Below are positions 17,869 through 27,475 of a DNA stretch of 64,000 nt, in pieces (the stretch's first letter is position 1; each line of letters starts with the position of its first letter). Origin of the DNA: Caldifarciminota bacterium. Lineage in GTDB: Bacteria; Hydrothermota; Tepidihabitantia; Tepidihabitantales; Tepidihabitantaceae. Location: positions 248,001-312,000 of the forward strand of contig JAOABP010000001.1 in assembly GCA_026418295.1 (NCBI GenBank). The letters are read 5' to 3'. The notes under the pieces were generated by a model. That model ran no database searches, was not told the DNA's origin, and saw only the letters and a program-made list of their open reading frames with translations. The translations under genes were made by a program, and so were the position numbers.

Positions 17869-18867
17869 GTGAAAATTGCACTCGATGCCATGGGCTCGGA
17901 CAACGCACCGCGTGCCGAGCTGGCTGCGGTGCAGCTTGCCCTTGAGGAACTGCCAGACTGCAGTCTAGTGATCGTTGGCCGGCAGGAAATTCTGGAATCA
18001 GACCGCGCCGATTACCGGCACGGTGAACGTGTGGAGTTTGTGCCGGCAGCCGAGGTAGTCGGAATGCATGAACCAGCACCGGAGGCAGTAAAACGGAAAC
18101 AGAATTCATCAATCGGTGTCTGCATGGATCTGCACCGGCAGGGAAAGGTGGATGCGGTGGTAAGTGCCGGCAACACCGGTGCGGTCATGGCATTCGCACT
18201 GACACGACTGGGGGCAGTTCCCGGTGTCCACCGTCCGACCTTGGCGGTCCTTTTTCCCAGAATCAACGGCAGCACCCTCGTGCTCGATGTCGGTGCCAAT
18301 GTTGACACCAAGCCGAATCAGCTCCTCCAGTTTGCCATTATGGGTGCCACCGCTGCCGCCTTTTTCTTCCGTAAAGCCAATCCTTCAGTCGGTCTGCTCA
18401 ATATCGGGCAGGAAGACACTAAGGGTAACGAACTGACAACTGCCGCCTACCGTCTGCTCAAGGAAAGCGAACTCAACTTCATCGGCAATGTTGAAGGCAA
18501 CGAAATTCTGACCGGCAAGGCAGATGTCGTTGTCTGCGACGGATTCGTGGGCAATGTACTGCTGAAGTATGGGGAGGGTCTGGGCGAAATTCTCCGCCAG
18601 CTCCTTGAACAGTATTACGAGTCGGAATCCAAATACCGGTTGCGCCGCTGGTTTTCCCGTCCGGTCCTAGAGGAGTTCATCAGCCGGATGGATTATCAGG
18701 AATACGGAGGCGCACTGATGCTCGGTGTTCAGGGGAACGTTGTGGTTGCCCATGGCCGGTCAACACCCCAAGCACTGAAAAATGCCATCCGCACCGCCTA
18801 CTCGGCGGTCCGTGACAATCTGTCCCAACACATCGCCCAGGCATTTGCTAATCAGAACTCCGGCTGA
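17869..18867 (+). CDS. plsX: Phosphate acyltransferase PlsX
   Basis: PlsX converts acyl-ACP to acyl-phosphate at the start of phospholipid synthesis. The 332-residue sequence begins at a GTG abutting the rpmF stop (MKIALDAMGSDNAPRAE). It contains VVSAGNTGAVMAFA, LDVGANVDTKPNQL, NIGQEDTKGNE and VCDGFVGNVLLK, all typical. The stop overlaps the next ATG by one base (TGATG), implying coupling to the downstream lipoprotein gene. Confidence 0.97.
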   Translation: MKIALDAMGSDNAPRAELAAVQLALEELPDCSLVIVGRQEILESDRADYRHGERVEFVPAAEVVGMHEPAPEAVKRKQNSSIGVCMDLHRQGKVDAVVSAGNTGAVMAFALTRLGAVPGVHRPTLAVLFPRINGSTLVLDVGANVDTKPNQLLQFAIMGATAAAFFFRKANPSVGLLNIGQEDTKGNELTTAAYRLLKESELNFIGNVEGNEILTGKADVVVCDGFVGNVLLKYGEGLGEILRQLLEQYYESESKYRLRRWFSRPVLEEFISRMDYQEYGGALMLGVQGNVVVAHGRSTPQALKNAIRTAYSAVRDNLSQHIAQAFANQNSG

Positions 18868-19970
18868 TGAAATTTTTCTTTCCGCTCACTCTGCTGCTTG
18901 TTGCCTGTAACACACTGCCAGTCGGCTTTGACCAGCTGACCACCCTGCCGGAAAGCGGCATGCTGGAACTGCTGCCGGATTCATTCGACTGTTACAGCCG
19001 GCATGTTCCGCTCGGTTATGCCGACTGGCTGCTTTTGGGCAGAGACGAACAGTATGAATCCCGGGTTCTGCTCAAATTCCCGCTTAAAGACAGCGCACTC
19101 GACTCAGTCACTGGCGTACGTCTGATTCTTCATCCCATTGACAGCACTCCGGTTACATTCGTCTGTCGCGCCTGTTCAACAGAGTGGAGTACCGGTGCGG
19201 TAACCTGGCTCCTGGCTGACTCTGCCACCCGCTGGCTTACTCCGGGGGGGGACATCTGGGAATTTGCTCTGGGCACCGCCACACTCACCCGAGAGTCGAC
19301 AGTCGTGGAATTGGACCGCAGCCGGCTGACACTGCTGGTACAGAAATCATCAGGAATAATGCTTCTCCCAACCGATACCGGATTCGCAGCGATCACAAAT
19401 ATGACCGACACCAAAGCCGGACCCAAACTGGTCTTTCACTATGCCGATGGCAAGGAAAGGGTCTATTACGCCACCGGCGACGCCCACATCGTTGACACCC
19501 TCAGCATCCGCAGCCAAGTGACCGATTTGTTGATCGGCGCCAGTTTTGCCTTCCGCACCTATCTGAAATTCCGGCTGGACACCCTGCCGCCTGAGGTAAC
19601 AATTCTCCGGGCGCAACTGTCATTTACACCGCGGACCATTTATCGCCGGTCCGACACGCTGAAACTCGCCGTTCACCGCCTGACCGAATCCTATCAGCTG
19701 CGCAACCGTTATGCCGGCTACGAAGAAAACGCCGCTGCCACTACCGCCTACATTCCGGTTGAACAGGATACCATGGTCAGCTTCGACATTACTCGGCTGG
19801 TTCAGAACTGGGTATCACACCCGGATTCCTTTCTCAATCACGGTCTGCTGATCACCGCCGAACCGGAATGGCAGCGACCGTTTCGGGTAAAACTCTCCCG
19901 CTCCGGCAATACCGCTCCCAAATTGAAAATTAAGTATATTCTTCCCCCTCCGGACCGATTCTCAAGATGA
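18867..19970 (+). CDS. DNRLRE-type lipoprotein
   Basis: A 367-residue protein with lipoprotein signal MKFFFPLTLLLVAC. Two similar beta-rich modules follow (about 40-190 and 200-360), each with the DNRLRE pattern: repeated 'LLKFPL'/'YLKFRLDTLPPEVTILRAQL' strands and a late VSFDITRLVQNW. Such domains are carbohydrate-binding-like modules in surface proteins. Exact function is unknown. It is joined to plsX and to the following barrel gene by short overlaps, which suggests a shared envelope transcript rather than a lipid-synthesis role. Confidence 0.7.
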   Translation: MKFFFPLTLLLVACNTLPVGFDQLTTLPESGMLELLPDSFDCYSRHVPLGYADWLLLGRDEQYESRVLLKFPLKDSALDSVTGVRLILHPIDSTPVTFVCRACSTEWSTGAVTWLLADSATRWLTPGGDIWEFALGTATLTRESTVVELDRSRLTLLVQKSSGIMLLPTDTGFAAITNMTDTKAGPKLVFHYADGKERVYYATGDAHIVDTLSIRSQVTDLLIGASFAFRTYLKFRLDTLPPEVTILRAQLSFTPRTIYRRSDTLKLAVHRLTESYQLRNRYAGYEENAAATTAYIPVEQDTMVSFDITRLVQNWVSHPDSFLNHGLLITAEPEWQRPFRVKLSRSGNTAPKLKIKYILPPPDRFSR

Positions 19971-21097
19971 AATCCATTGCACTACTGCTTCTGATATTTA
20001 CCGCGCTTACCGCCCAGTCATTCTTCAACCCTAACGGTCTGGGGGAAGTGGCACTGCCGGCAGATGCCCGATTTATTGCACTTGGCAACCCCTCTGCCCT
20101 CACTCCGGGGAATCCCGGTAATTACCTAGATCTCATTCAAACCCGCATCAAACTGTCACTGGCCGGCACCGGACTCACTGCCCGTCAGCATTCCTACCAG
20201 CGTGCACTGGGAACGGTACGACCAACTGGCGTATATGCTGCGGTACCGCTCCCTACTCACACCCGGCTTCTCCTAAGTATTGACAGCCGGTTCAATCAGG
20301 ACTTTGATGTCTGGTCCGAATCGCTCGCCGATACCGCCACCCGCTTTCACATTGTCAGCCGGGGCGGAATCCACAGTTTCAATCTCGGCGTTTCCCAACC
20401 ACTGTTTAACCGGCTCTGCCTCGGTGCCCAATTCCAGCAGCTGATCGGCGGCTCACGGGAAAACTGGCATTACTGGGCTGAGGGCATAGTGGCTACGGAC
20501 ACAATTGAAATTGATTACTTGGCGCGCACTTTCCGGCTGGGAGCTACCGCTAGGCTCGCCCGCCTCACCCTTACCGGTTTTTATGACCTGCCGTTCCAAC
20601 TCACCGCCACCAGGTTCAAACATCTCCACGGGGTCGCCAGCGACGCACTTCGCAACTACCAGATCCATCTGCCTGCCACTTTAAACTTCGGGCTTTCTGC
20701 CGGACCGTTCTATAAAACCCAAATCAGCACTGGTTTTGAACTCCGCAACTGGACAAGTGCCACCATTGATGACCTGCCTGCCGGTTATCAGAATGTATGG
20801 CGGGCTTCAATAGGCATTGAGTATGAACAGTTTCCCGGCTATCCATTCCGCCTCGGCTACTCTACAGGCAGATGGTATTGTAGCACGGTTGCCGGCGGTC
20901 GGATCTCGGAGTCCGCTGTTCACTTCGGGACCGGGTTACTGCTGCCTAAATTCGGCACACTGGATATTGCCGGTGAGGTAATATTCCGCAAAGGGGAAAC
21001 CCCGGCCGGATTCATCAGCGAAACCGCCGGACGTCTCCATCTTACCATTGCCTATGAGGAATTATGGAAAAAACGCACCCGGCACTGGGGATATTGA
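19967..21097 (+). CDS. Outer membrane beta-barrel protein, PorV/UPF0164-like
   Basis: A 376-residue protein with a cleavable signal (MKSIALLLLIFTALTAQ). The N-terminus (ALPADARFIALGNPSALTPG) resembles PorV/PorQ and related barrels, in which a conserved 'aRaiaLGga' segment follows the signal. Many alternating strands follow. PorV and PorQ are T9SS outer-membrane components, so this is a candidate link to the secreted proteins here, but the similarity is short and a general transport barrel is equally possible. ATG overlaps the previous stop (ATGA). Confidence 0.65.
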   Translation: MKSIALLLLIFTALTAQSFFNPNGLGEVALPADARFIALGNPSALTPGNPGNYLDLIQTRIKLSLAGTGLTARQHSYQRALGTVRPTGVYAAVPLPTHTRLLLSIDSRFNQDFDVWSESLADTATRFHIVSRGGIHSFNLGVSQPLFNRLCLGAQFQQLIGGSRENWHYWAEGIVATDTIEIDYLARTFRLGATARLARLTLTGFYDLPFQLTATRFKHLHGVASDALRNYQIHLPATLNFGLSAGPFYKTQISTGFELRNWTSATIDDLPAGYQNVWRASIGIEYEQFPGYPFRLGYSTGRWYCSTVAGGRISESAVHFGTGLLLPKFGTLDIAGEVIFRKGETPAGFISETAGRLHLTIAYEELWKKRTRHWGY

Positions 21098-21118
21098 AAC
21101 ATTAAAAGGAGGTATACT

Positions 21119-21733
21119 GTGTCAAAACTCTTAACAGTTTCATTGATGATTGCTGTTCTTTTCGTAGGGTGTGGCGCCCCCAAAAAACCAGGTCCGGCAC
21201 CAGCTGACACCACCGGCACCGCCACTCCGGAACCACCGGGTCTGCTTAAGGATACGCTGATCTCAACCAACCTCCCGGAAAAGCTGTTTATTACCATTCT
21301 GGTCAAGGACTTCGGTAAAATTAAGGTGGAAATGTATACCAAAGATGCGCCGCTGAATGTCACTAATGTTGCCAATCTGGCGATCAAAGGATTCTACAAC
21401 GGACTCACGTTCCACCGGATTGAACCCGGTTTTGTGGTTCAGGGAGGCGATCCCAAAGGTGACGGCACCGGCGGTCCGGGTTACACCGTCCCTGCTGAAA
21501 TCAAACGCAAACATGAAAAGGGATCAATGGCGATGGCCCGGCTGCCGGATCAGGTAAACCCCAACCTCGAATCATCGGGCAGCCAGTTTTACTTCTGTCT
21601 CCAGCCGCTTCCCCAGCTGGATGGTAAATACACCGTGATCGGCAAGATCGTGGAAGGCATGGAGGTACTGGAGAAGATCGGTCAGGTGCGGCCACCGGTG
21701 GTAATGGAACGGGTCTTTGTTACCACCGAGTAA
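21119..21733 (+). CDS. Cyclophilin-type peptidyl-prolyl isomerase lipoprotein
   Basis: A 204-residue secreted lipoprotein with lipobox LFVGC. It has a Pro/Thr-rich linker to about residue 50 and then a cyclophilin domain: NVTNVANLAIKGFYNGLTFHRI, FVVQGGDPKGDGTGGPGY, SSGSQFYFCLQPLPQLDG. The catalytic-site FHR...QGGDP and the SQF segment are intact. GTG at 21119 is preceded by a strong AGGAGG. Its 3' end overlaps the convergent mtnA by 52 nt. Confidence 0.93.
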   Translation: MSKLLTVSLMIAVLFVGCGAPKKPGPAPADTTGTATPEPPGLLKDTLISTNLPEKLFITILVKDFGKIKVEMYTKDAPLNVTNVANLAIKGFYNGLTFHRIEPGFVVQGGDPKGDGTGGPGYTVPAEIKRKHEKGSMAMARLPDQVNPNLESSGSQFYFCLQPLPQLDGKYTVIGKIVEGMEVLEKIGQVRPPVVMERVFVTTE

Positions 21734-22767
21734 AGCAGACGGGCAAGACGGTTCCGGTAAGGCGGACGGACAACCCCTTTTTCAGTAATAAATCCGGCGA
21801 TATAACGTGCCGGCGTAACATCAAACGCCGGATTGTAAACTGTTATTCCAGCCGGCGCCAGCCGGCAGGGACCGATTCTGGCAATTTCATCACCACTGCG
21901 GATTTCAATCGGAATCTCCTTGCCGTTTCTGATCTTAAGGTCAAATGTGGATGACGGAGCTGCCACATAAAACGGTTTGCTGGCAGTCTTAGCTAGTAAC
22001 GCCAGCATCTTCGTCCCGATTTTATTTGCGGTATCGCCGTTTGCTGCAATCCGGTCTGCTCCAACTATTACGAGGTCGCAATGCTCAATCACGCTGGCGC
22101 TGGCACTGTCAACGATAAGCCGGAAATTGATACCTGCCCGCTTCAGCTCCCAGGCGGTCAGCCGGGCACCTTGGAGCAGCGGCCGGGTTTCACAGACATA
22201 CACCAGCGGATTTTTCCCCTCCTGATACGCCTGATAGATCACCCCCAGTGCCGTTCCCAACCCGGGCCCAGCGAGCATCCCGGTATTGCAGATTGTCAGG
22301 ACGGTTCCGTTTTCCGGCACAAGTTTGGCACCGTAACGGGCAATTGCCCTGGACCGGCGGCACTCATCCGCCTCAATCGCCTTTGCCTCCTTAAGCACCC
22401 GACGCCGCAACACTGCTGGCGAAACACCCTTTGTGTGCGCAACAACTTCCATTATTCTGCTCACCGCCCAGCCAAGATTGACCGCAGTGGGACGTGCCAC
22501 CATCAGCATTTCAGCGGCTTTTGTCAACCCGGCAATCAGTTCCTGGTCACCTGACCGCTCTGCCACCACAGCCATCCCGTATGCCGCCGCAACTCCGATC
22601 CATGGTGCCCCGCGTATCTGCAACTCTCTAATTGCCTCGACAACCGCCGGAACGCTGCTCAGCTTACGGTAAATCACCCTTAATGGCAGAAACCGCTGAT
22701 CGATAATCCGCAGACACCCCTGGTGATATACCAGCACATCAGGAATTACCAGTCCTTTTCTTTTCAT
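21682..22767 (-). CDS. mtnA: Methylthioribose-1-phosphate isomerase
   Basis: MtnA isomerises 5-methylthioribose 1-phosphate to the ribulose form in methionine salvage. Motifs are intact in order: LQIRGAPWIGVAAAYGM, ICNTGMLAGPGLGTALG (catalytic Cys), VYVCETRPLLQGARLTAWEL, VIVGADRIAANGDTANKIGT (catalytic Asp), APSSTFD, NPAFDVTPARYI. It is the last gene of the tRNA-Pro/hpt/ade operon. The protein is longer at its C-terminus than needed, and the overlap with the cyclophilin gene falls in that tail. Its start overlaps the methyltransferase stop. Confidence 0.94.
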   Translation of the reverse strand: MKRKGLVIPDVLVYHQGCLRIIDQRFLPLRVIYRKLSSVPAVVEAIRELQIRGAPWIGVAAAYGMAVVAERSGDQELIAGLTKAAEMLMVARPTAVNLGWAVSRIMEVVAHTKGVSPAVLRRRVLKEAKAIEADECRRSRAIARYGAKLVPENGTVLTICNTGMLAGPGLGTALGVIYQAYQEGKNPLVYVCETRPLLQGARLTAWELKRAGINFRLIVDSASASVIEHCDLVIVGADRIAANGDTANKIGTKMLALLAKTASKPFYVAAPSSTFDLKIRNGKEIPIEIRSGDEIARIGPCRLAPAGITVYNPAFDVTPARYIAGFITEKGVVRPPYRNRLARLLYSVVTKTRSITTGGRT

Positions 22768-23720
22768 TTTCTTAGCACTGCTATTAGACTGAATGAAAGC
22801 TGATGATCACCGGTATCAGTGCCGGTCAACTGGAAATCATCAAGCAGCCGGGTGATGTCACATTTCTGCCCGCCACCGGTCAATCGCCAGAAGATCCGGC
22901 TTAACCAGCTCAACACCCTTCTCTGGTAGCGGTGAAAATGAACTTGATGTGAACTCAACCGCTCAACCAGTCCGGCAAACCGGTTGAGAAGGTAACCACC
23001 CCGTCTTTCAGCCCGAACCGCTGCCCGGACGATCCCGGGCGCAACTATCTGATAAAGCTCGAAACTGCGGAACGGATTATTCTGCAGGCCGCTGAGAAAC
23101 CGGAACAAAGTAGAATACCGGTATTCAATTTTATGGGGATAATAACCAGAATGGTCACGCGGGAAGGCAGAACGATCCGGAGTGGAAATAACCACCAGAC
23201 TGGCAGGTTTCAGCCCTGCTCCCAGCCGGTGGAGAAGCTCTCTGGTTTCCCAACAGTTCAGATGTTCAATCAATTCCAGCATCAGCACCGCATCAAACTC
23301 CTTGAGTGCCGATGCGGAAATGTCATTGACATCAAGACAGTCAAACACAAGATTCGGAGTCGAATACTGCTGCCGGGCATACTCAATCAGATACCGCGAA
23401 TAGTCTGTCGCCATCAGACTCCATTCCGCCGGCATGATCCGGGCCAGTCCATAGGAAAGTACGCCGGTGCCACAGCCCAGCTCCAGGAGTCGCAAACTTC
23501 GGTTTTCCTGTTTCAGAATTGTCAGTGCCGCAGCATAATTGGCACAGTGATGCAGTCGCAGCCGCCAGTCATGCTGTTGCTCAATACCCCCACCTTCCAC
23601 ATTGACATACTGCTTCGGAGGTCTAATTCCCTGCAGTACCTGCCACAAACGCTCAACATTATGACGTAATTGAACGCTCAACTGTGAGCCGGAATAATTT
23701 TCGAATCTATTACCCGCCAA
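22764..23720 (-). CDS. Class I SAM-dependent methyltransferase
   Basis: A 318-residue protein with motif I LLELGCGTGVLSYGL near residue 100, motif II DAVLMLELIEHLNC and motif III-like SLVVISTPDR. The N-terminal 90 residues and the basic C-terminus resemble no family I recognise, so the substrate is unknown. It lies between the ABC exporter and mtnA, with a 4-nt overlap to mtnA. It could act on a small molecule or on a lipid or glycan carried by the exporter. Confidence 0.8.
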   Translation of the reverse strand: MAGNRFENYSGSQLSVQLRHNVERLWQVLQGIRPPKQYVNVEGGGIEQQHDWRLRLHHCANYAAALTILKQENRSLRLLELGCGTGVLSYGLARIMPAEWSLMATDYSRYLIEYARQQYSTPNLVFDCLDVNDISASALKEFDAVLMLELIEHLNCWETRELLHRLGAGLKPASLVVISTPDRSAFPRDHSGYYPHKIEYRYSTLFRFLSGLQNNPFRSFELYQIVAPGIVRAAVRAERRGGYLLNRFAGLVERLSSHQVHFHRYQRRVLSWLSRIFWRLTGGGQKCDITRLLDDFQLTGTDTGDHQLSFSLIAVLRK

Positions 23721-23735
23721 TCCGCCCCTCTGCCT

Positions 23736-24488
23736 TCAGTATTCCCCGCGATTGAAGAAATAGACTGCCGCCATTGTTGTCAGAATGCTGAAACCTGTCA
23801 GAAATGCAAGATTAAACCCGGGAGAATAGAAGGAAAATCCGAGCACCAGTCGGCGGATCATATCCACACCATAGGTCAGCGGGTTGATACGAACCAGCAG
23901 CGCCAGCCACCAGGGCAAACCCTCAAGCGGATAAAGGGCACCGCTGAGAAACCACAGTGGCATGATAATGAAATTCATGATTGTGCCGAACCCCTGAAAC
24001 GAGGTCATCCGGGCGGCAATCACGATCCCGATCCCGGTCAGGGCAAAGGACATCACCGCCATCACCAGAATCAGCGGCAGAATGTTCACCAGCGCCAGCT
24101 TCACCCGGACGAGCGGCGCCAGCAGCAGAATGATACACCCCTGAATCAGTGAAAGGGTCGTACCTGCAAGTCCCTTACCAATGACAATTGATGTCCGCGG
24201 GACTGGTGCCACCAGAATCTCCTTCAGAAATCCGAACTCCCGGTCCCAGATGATGGAGATTGCTGACTGAATCGATGTGAAGATACTGGTCATTGCAATA
24301 ATTCCCGGGAAGATGAACTGAGTATAATTGACAGTGCCGACCTCCCGGTAACCGCCGCGTAAACCGAGACCGAGAATAAAAAGCCACAGCACCGGCCTGG
24401 TGAGCGACCCATAAAGCTGACTCTTTTCCCGGAAGTAGCGGAGCACATCGCGCCGCCACACCATATGGATACAGGCAGAATCAATCAT
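23736..24488 (-). CDS. ABC-2 type exporter permease
   Basis: A 250-residue membrane protein with six hydrophobic segments and the ABC2_membrane/DrrB pattern (LTRPVLWLFILGLGLRGG, NYTQFIFPGIIAMTSIF, WDREFGFLKEILVAPVPR, IIMPLWFLSGALYPLEGLP). It pairs with the ATPase gene 8 nt upstream. Substrate unknown; the family includes drug, lipid and polysaccharide exporters. Confidence 0.92.
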   Translation of the reverse strand: MIDSACIHMVWRRDVLRYFREKSQLYGSLTRPVLWLFILGLGLRGGYREVGTVNYTQFIFPGIIAMTSIFTSIQSAISIIWDREFGFLKEILVAPVPRTSIVIGKGLAGTTLSLIQGCIILLLAPLVRVKLALVNILPLILVMAVMSFALTGIGIVIAARMTSFQGFGTIMNFIIMPLWFLSGALYPLEGLPWWLALLVRINPLTYGVDMIRRLVLGFSFYSPGFNLAFLTGFSILTTMAAVYFFNRGEY

Positions 24489-24496
24489 AACGGCTG

Positions 24497-25477
24497 CTAA
24501 CGCCAGACACGCCCCATCCGCTGAAGCCTGCTCTTCAATTTCTCCCGCTCGCTCGCCTCCTCATCCCGGATCTCCCGGCCGGTCAGGGCGAGAAAAACAT
24601 CATCCAGCGTTGGCGGCCGCACCATTACTGAAAGTATGGGCACGCCCAGTTCCCGGACCAGTCTGGGTACAAACTGCGCCCCATCTGCCACCTGAAACCT
24701 TAAATTTTCCCGATCGAGCGCAGGTTCAACTCCGTAACGCCTCCTGATTTCAGCCGCTGCCCGAAGGTTGTCAGCGGTCATCAGCACCACCTGATCTCCC
24801 TGCAACCGGGCTTTCAGCTCTGTCGGCGTGCCCAGAGCAATTATCCGGCCATAATCAATGATCGCAATCCGGTCACAGTATTCCGCCTCATCCATGTAGT
24901 GAGTAGTCAGAAACAGTGTCATCCGGTTTTCTGCCCGCAATGCCAGCAGCCTTTCCCAGATCCGGTTCCGGGTCTGAGGATCAAGCCCGAGTGTCGGCTC
25001 GTCCAGAAAAAGCACCTGGGGTGTATGCAGCAGAGCCCGGGCGATCTCCAACCGGCGTTTCATACCGCCTGAAAAATTCCGGACCAGATCGTCGCCACGG
25101 GAACTGAGTTCCATCCATTCCAGTGCGCGCGCAATCCGGATTTTAGCCTCCTCTTTCGGAACCTTGTAAATCATAGCGTGAAACCTTAGATTCTCCCGGG
25201 CGGTCAGTCGATCATCAAGTGACGGTTCCTGAAATATGATTCCGATCGCCTTCCGCACCTGATTGGGCTCGCGGATGATATCCCAGCCTGCTACCCGTGC
25301 CGTTCCCGCACTTGGACGCGTAAGGGTGCAGAGCATCCGGACCGTAGTGGTCTTGCCGGCACCGTTCGGACCCAGAAATCCGAAGATTTCTCCCTCATTG
25401 ACCGCAAAGGAAACATGGTCAACTGCAACCAGTCCGCGAAAACTCTTGCTCAGCTGATCAACTTCAATTGTCGCCAC
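24497..25477 (-). CDS. ABC exporter ATP-binding protein (DrrA-like)
   Basis: A 326-residue ATPase with Walker A (GPNGAGKTTTVRML), Q-loop (GIIFQEPSLDDRLTA), signature (FSGGMKRRLEIARAL), Walker B (VLFLDEPTLGLDP) and H-loop (FLTTHYMDEAEYCD). Residues from about 225 form the DUF4162-type C-terminal domain found in daunorubicin-resistance-like exporters (PILSVMVRPPTLDDVFLALTG). The start is GTG at 25477, 8 nt after the aldehyde dehydrogenase stop. Confidence 0.94.
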   Translation of the reverse strand: MATIEVDQLSKSFRGLVAVDHVSFAVNEGEIFGFLGPNGAGKTTTVRMLCTLTRPSAGTARVAGWDIIREPNQVRKAIGIIFQEPSLDDRLTARENLRFHAMIYKVPKEEAKIRIARALEWMELSSRGDDLVRNFSGGMKRRLEIARALLHTPQVLFLDEPTLGLDPQTRNRIWERLLALRAENRMTLFLTTHYMDEAEYCDRIAIIDYGRIIALGTPTELKARLQGDQVVLMTADNLRAAAEIRRRYGVEPALDRENLRFQVADGAQFVPRLVRELGVPILSVMVRPPTLDDVFLALTGREIRDEEASEREKLKSRLQRMGRVWR

Positions 25478-25485
25478 CGGTCCGG

Positions 25486-26982
25486 TTAATCCTTTGCAGT
25501 ATCAATCTGCGCCTTCTGCAGAGCTCCGGAATAATCAATATATACTGTCTTCAACTCGGAAAAGATTTCATAGGCGGTCCAGCCACCTTCCCGGTGTCCG
25601 TTGCCTGTCTCCTTGACTCCACCAAATGGCAGATGGCATTCTGCACCAATCGTCGGGGCATTCACATATGTAATTCCTGCTTCAATCCGTTCAATCGCCT
25701 TCATTGCCAGATTGACATCCCGGGTATAGATTGAAGATGACAAACCATAAGAGGTGTTGTTAAGGACATCAATCGCTTCATCAAAATTACGCACCCTGAT
25801 AACTGAAAGCACCGGTCCGAATATCTCCTCCCGGGCGATGCGCATATTCGGGGTGACTTCGGCGAAGATAGTCGGGGGATAAAAATAGCCCCGGCTGTAA
25901 TCACCACTGGTGAGGGGTGCACCACCGCACACCAGCCGTGCTCCCTCACTCTTTCCGATCTCCACATACCGGTGGACCGTCTGCCGCTGCCCCTCGCTCA
26001 CTAGCGGTCCCATCTCTACCGACTCATCCAGACCGTTGCCAACCTTCAACTGTTTTGCCCTTTCCACCACCATCTCCAGAAAACGGTCATAGATTTCATC
26101 CTCAAGAATCAGCCGGGAAGTAGCGGTGCAGCGCTGCCCGGCCGTCCCGAAGGCACCCCAGATTACCCCTTCCAGCGCCAGATTCAGATCCGCATCCTTC
26201 AGCACAATCTGGGCATTCTTGCCCCCAAGCTCCAGTGAACACCGTTTCAGCTGTCTGCCGCAGACCTCGGCAATCCGTTTGCCGATCACTGATGACCCGG
26301 TAAATGAAATCCCGCAGATATCCGGATGATTGAGCAATGCCTCACCAACCACTGACCCTTCTCCATACACCACATTCACCACCCCGGCGGGCACACCGGC
26401 TTCAGTCAGTGCCAAAACAAACTCATGAACCGACGCTGGTGTCAGAGTTGCCGGCTTGATGACCGCAGTGTTACCGCAGATCAGGGCAGGAAACAGCTTC
26501 CAGGAGGGAATCGCCATCGGAAAGTTCCAGGGACAGATCATCCCCCACACCCCCATCGGCTGCCGGGTAACAAAGGCTGCCTTGTTGGGCAGTTCGCTGG
26601 GCACTACCTTGCCCCACAGCCGCCGGCTCTCACCCGCAGCGTAAAGCCCAGTGTCAATCGCCTCCTGCACATCACCCCTGGTCTCTTTCAAAACCTTACC
26701 CATCTCTCTTGTCATCAGCCGGGCAAGCTCCTCCTTGCGTCGGATGAGAATCTCGGTGGCACGCCGGATAATCTCGCCCCGCTGCGGCGCCGGGACCGCC
26801 CGCCATTTGGGATAAGCCGCCTTTGCCGCCGCAACTGCATCATTCACATCCTCCGGTCCGGAAACGGGAAAAGTTCCGATCAGATCCGAGGTGTCCGCCG
26901 GGTTACGGTTCTCATAGCTTTTACCAGTTCGGGCAGGCACATATCTGCCATTGATAAAGTTCAAATACTCCTTTGCTGCCAT
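25486..26982 (-). CDS. NAD(P)-dependent aldehyde dehydrogenase
   Basis: A 498-residue member of the ALDH superfamily, oxidising an aldehyde to its acid. The catalytic Glu lies in LELGGKNAQIVL and the catalytic Cys in GTAGQRCTATSRL. The cofactor-site region IICPWNFPMAIPSWK and the late EEIFGPVLSVIRV motif are intact. Substrate specificity cannot be read from the sequence. A strong AAAGGAGG precedes ATG at 26982, the only clear Shine-Dalgarno in the central part of this operon. That suggests higher or independent translation. Confidence 0.92.
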   Translation of the reverse strand: MAAKEYLNFINGRYVPARTGKSYENRNPADTSDLIGTFPVSGPEDVNDAVAAAKAAYPKWRAVPAPQRGEIIRRATEILIRRKEELARLMTREMGKVLKETRGDVQEAIDTGLYAAGESRRLWGKVVPSELPNKAAFVTRQPMGVWGMICPWNFPMAIPSWKLFPALICGNTAVIKPATLTPASVHEFVLALTEAGVPAGVVNVVYGEGSVVGEALLNHPDICGISFTGSSVIGKRIAEVCGRQLKRCSLELGGKNAQIVLKDADLNLALEGVIWGAFGTAGQRCTATSRLILEDEIYDRFLEMVVERAKQLKVGNGLDESVEMGPLVSEGQRQTVHRYVEIGKSEGARLVCGGAPLTSGDYSRGYFYPPTIFAEVTPNMRIAREEIFGPVLSVIRVRNFDEAIDVLNNTSYGLSSSIYTRDVNLAMKAIERIEAGITYVNAPTIGAECHLPFGGVKETGNGHREGGWTAYEIFSELKTVYIDYSGALQKAQIDTAKD

Positions 26983-26983
26983 T

Positions 26984-27475
26984 CTATCCTCCTTTTATTC
27001 TTAATCTTGTCAAAACATCTTCCACCGACGCCACTTTTTCCACCCCTTCAATCTCCCAAGTCTTCAACCCGATTACCCTCTTTCCCATCTTCAAAGCAAA
27101 ACCGATCTCCGAAAGTGTACCGTAGGACCCGCCGATTGCAATCAGGATATCAGCAGTCCTGATAATTATCAGATTGCGCGCCTCGCCGAAACCGGTAGCG
27201 ATCGGCAGTGCCACAAACTCATTTGCCTGCGACCGCTCGGAACCGGGCATGATGCCGATTGTCAACCCGCCCTGTTCCTGAGCGCCCTGACATACCGCCC
27301 GCATCACACCTCCCATACCGCCGCAGACCACGACCGCACCGACTGCTGCCAGTCCCCGCCCCAGCGCCCGCGCCTCTGCCGCCAGTTCGGCGTCACATTC
27401 GCCGGCACCAATCACCCCGACGAACAGCCTATTTCTCAGCGAATAAACTGATCGGCTGAAACCGGTTGACATCAA
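26984..27475 (-). CDS. TIGR00725/LOG-like Rossmann protein
   Basis: A 163-residue SLOG-fold protein. Visible motifs are FVGVIGAGECDAEL, VVVCGGMGGVMRAVCQGA, EARNLIIIRTADILIAIGG and YGTLSEIGFALKMGKRVIGL, matching the family that includes cytokinin riboside-5'-monophosphate phosphoribohydrolases (LOG). LOG enzymes release an adenine-type base and ribose 5-phosphate from a nucleoside monophosphate. The gene overlaps the end of the adenine deaminase gene by 47 nt, and hpt lies just beyond, so a role in purine base release is an attractive inference. Activity of the TIGR00725 branch is not established. Confidence 0.85.
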   Translation of the reverse strand: MMSTGFSRSVYSLRNRLFVGVIGAGECDAELAAEARALGRGLAAVGAVVVCGGMGGVMRAVCQGAQEQGGLTIGIMPGSERSQANEFVALPIATGFGEARNLIIIRTADILIAIGGSYGTLSEIGFALKMGKRVIGLKTWEIEGVEKVASVEDVLTRLRIKGG

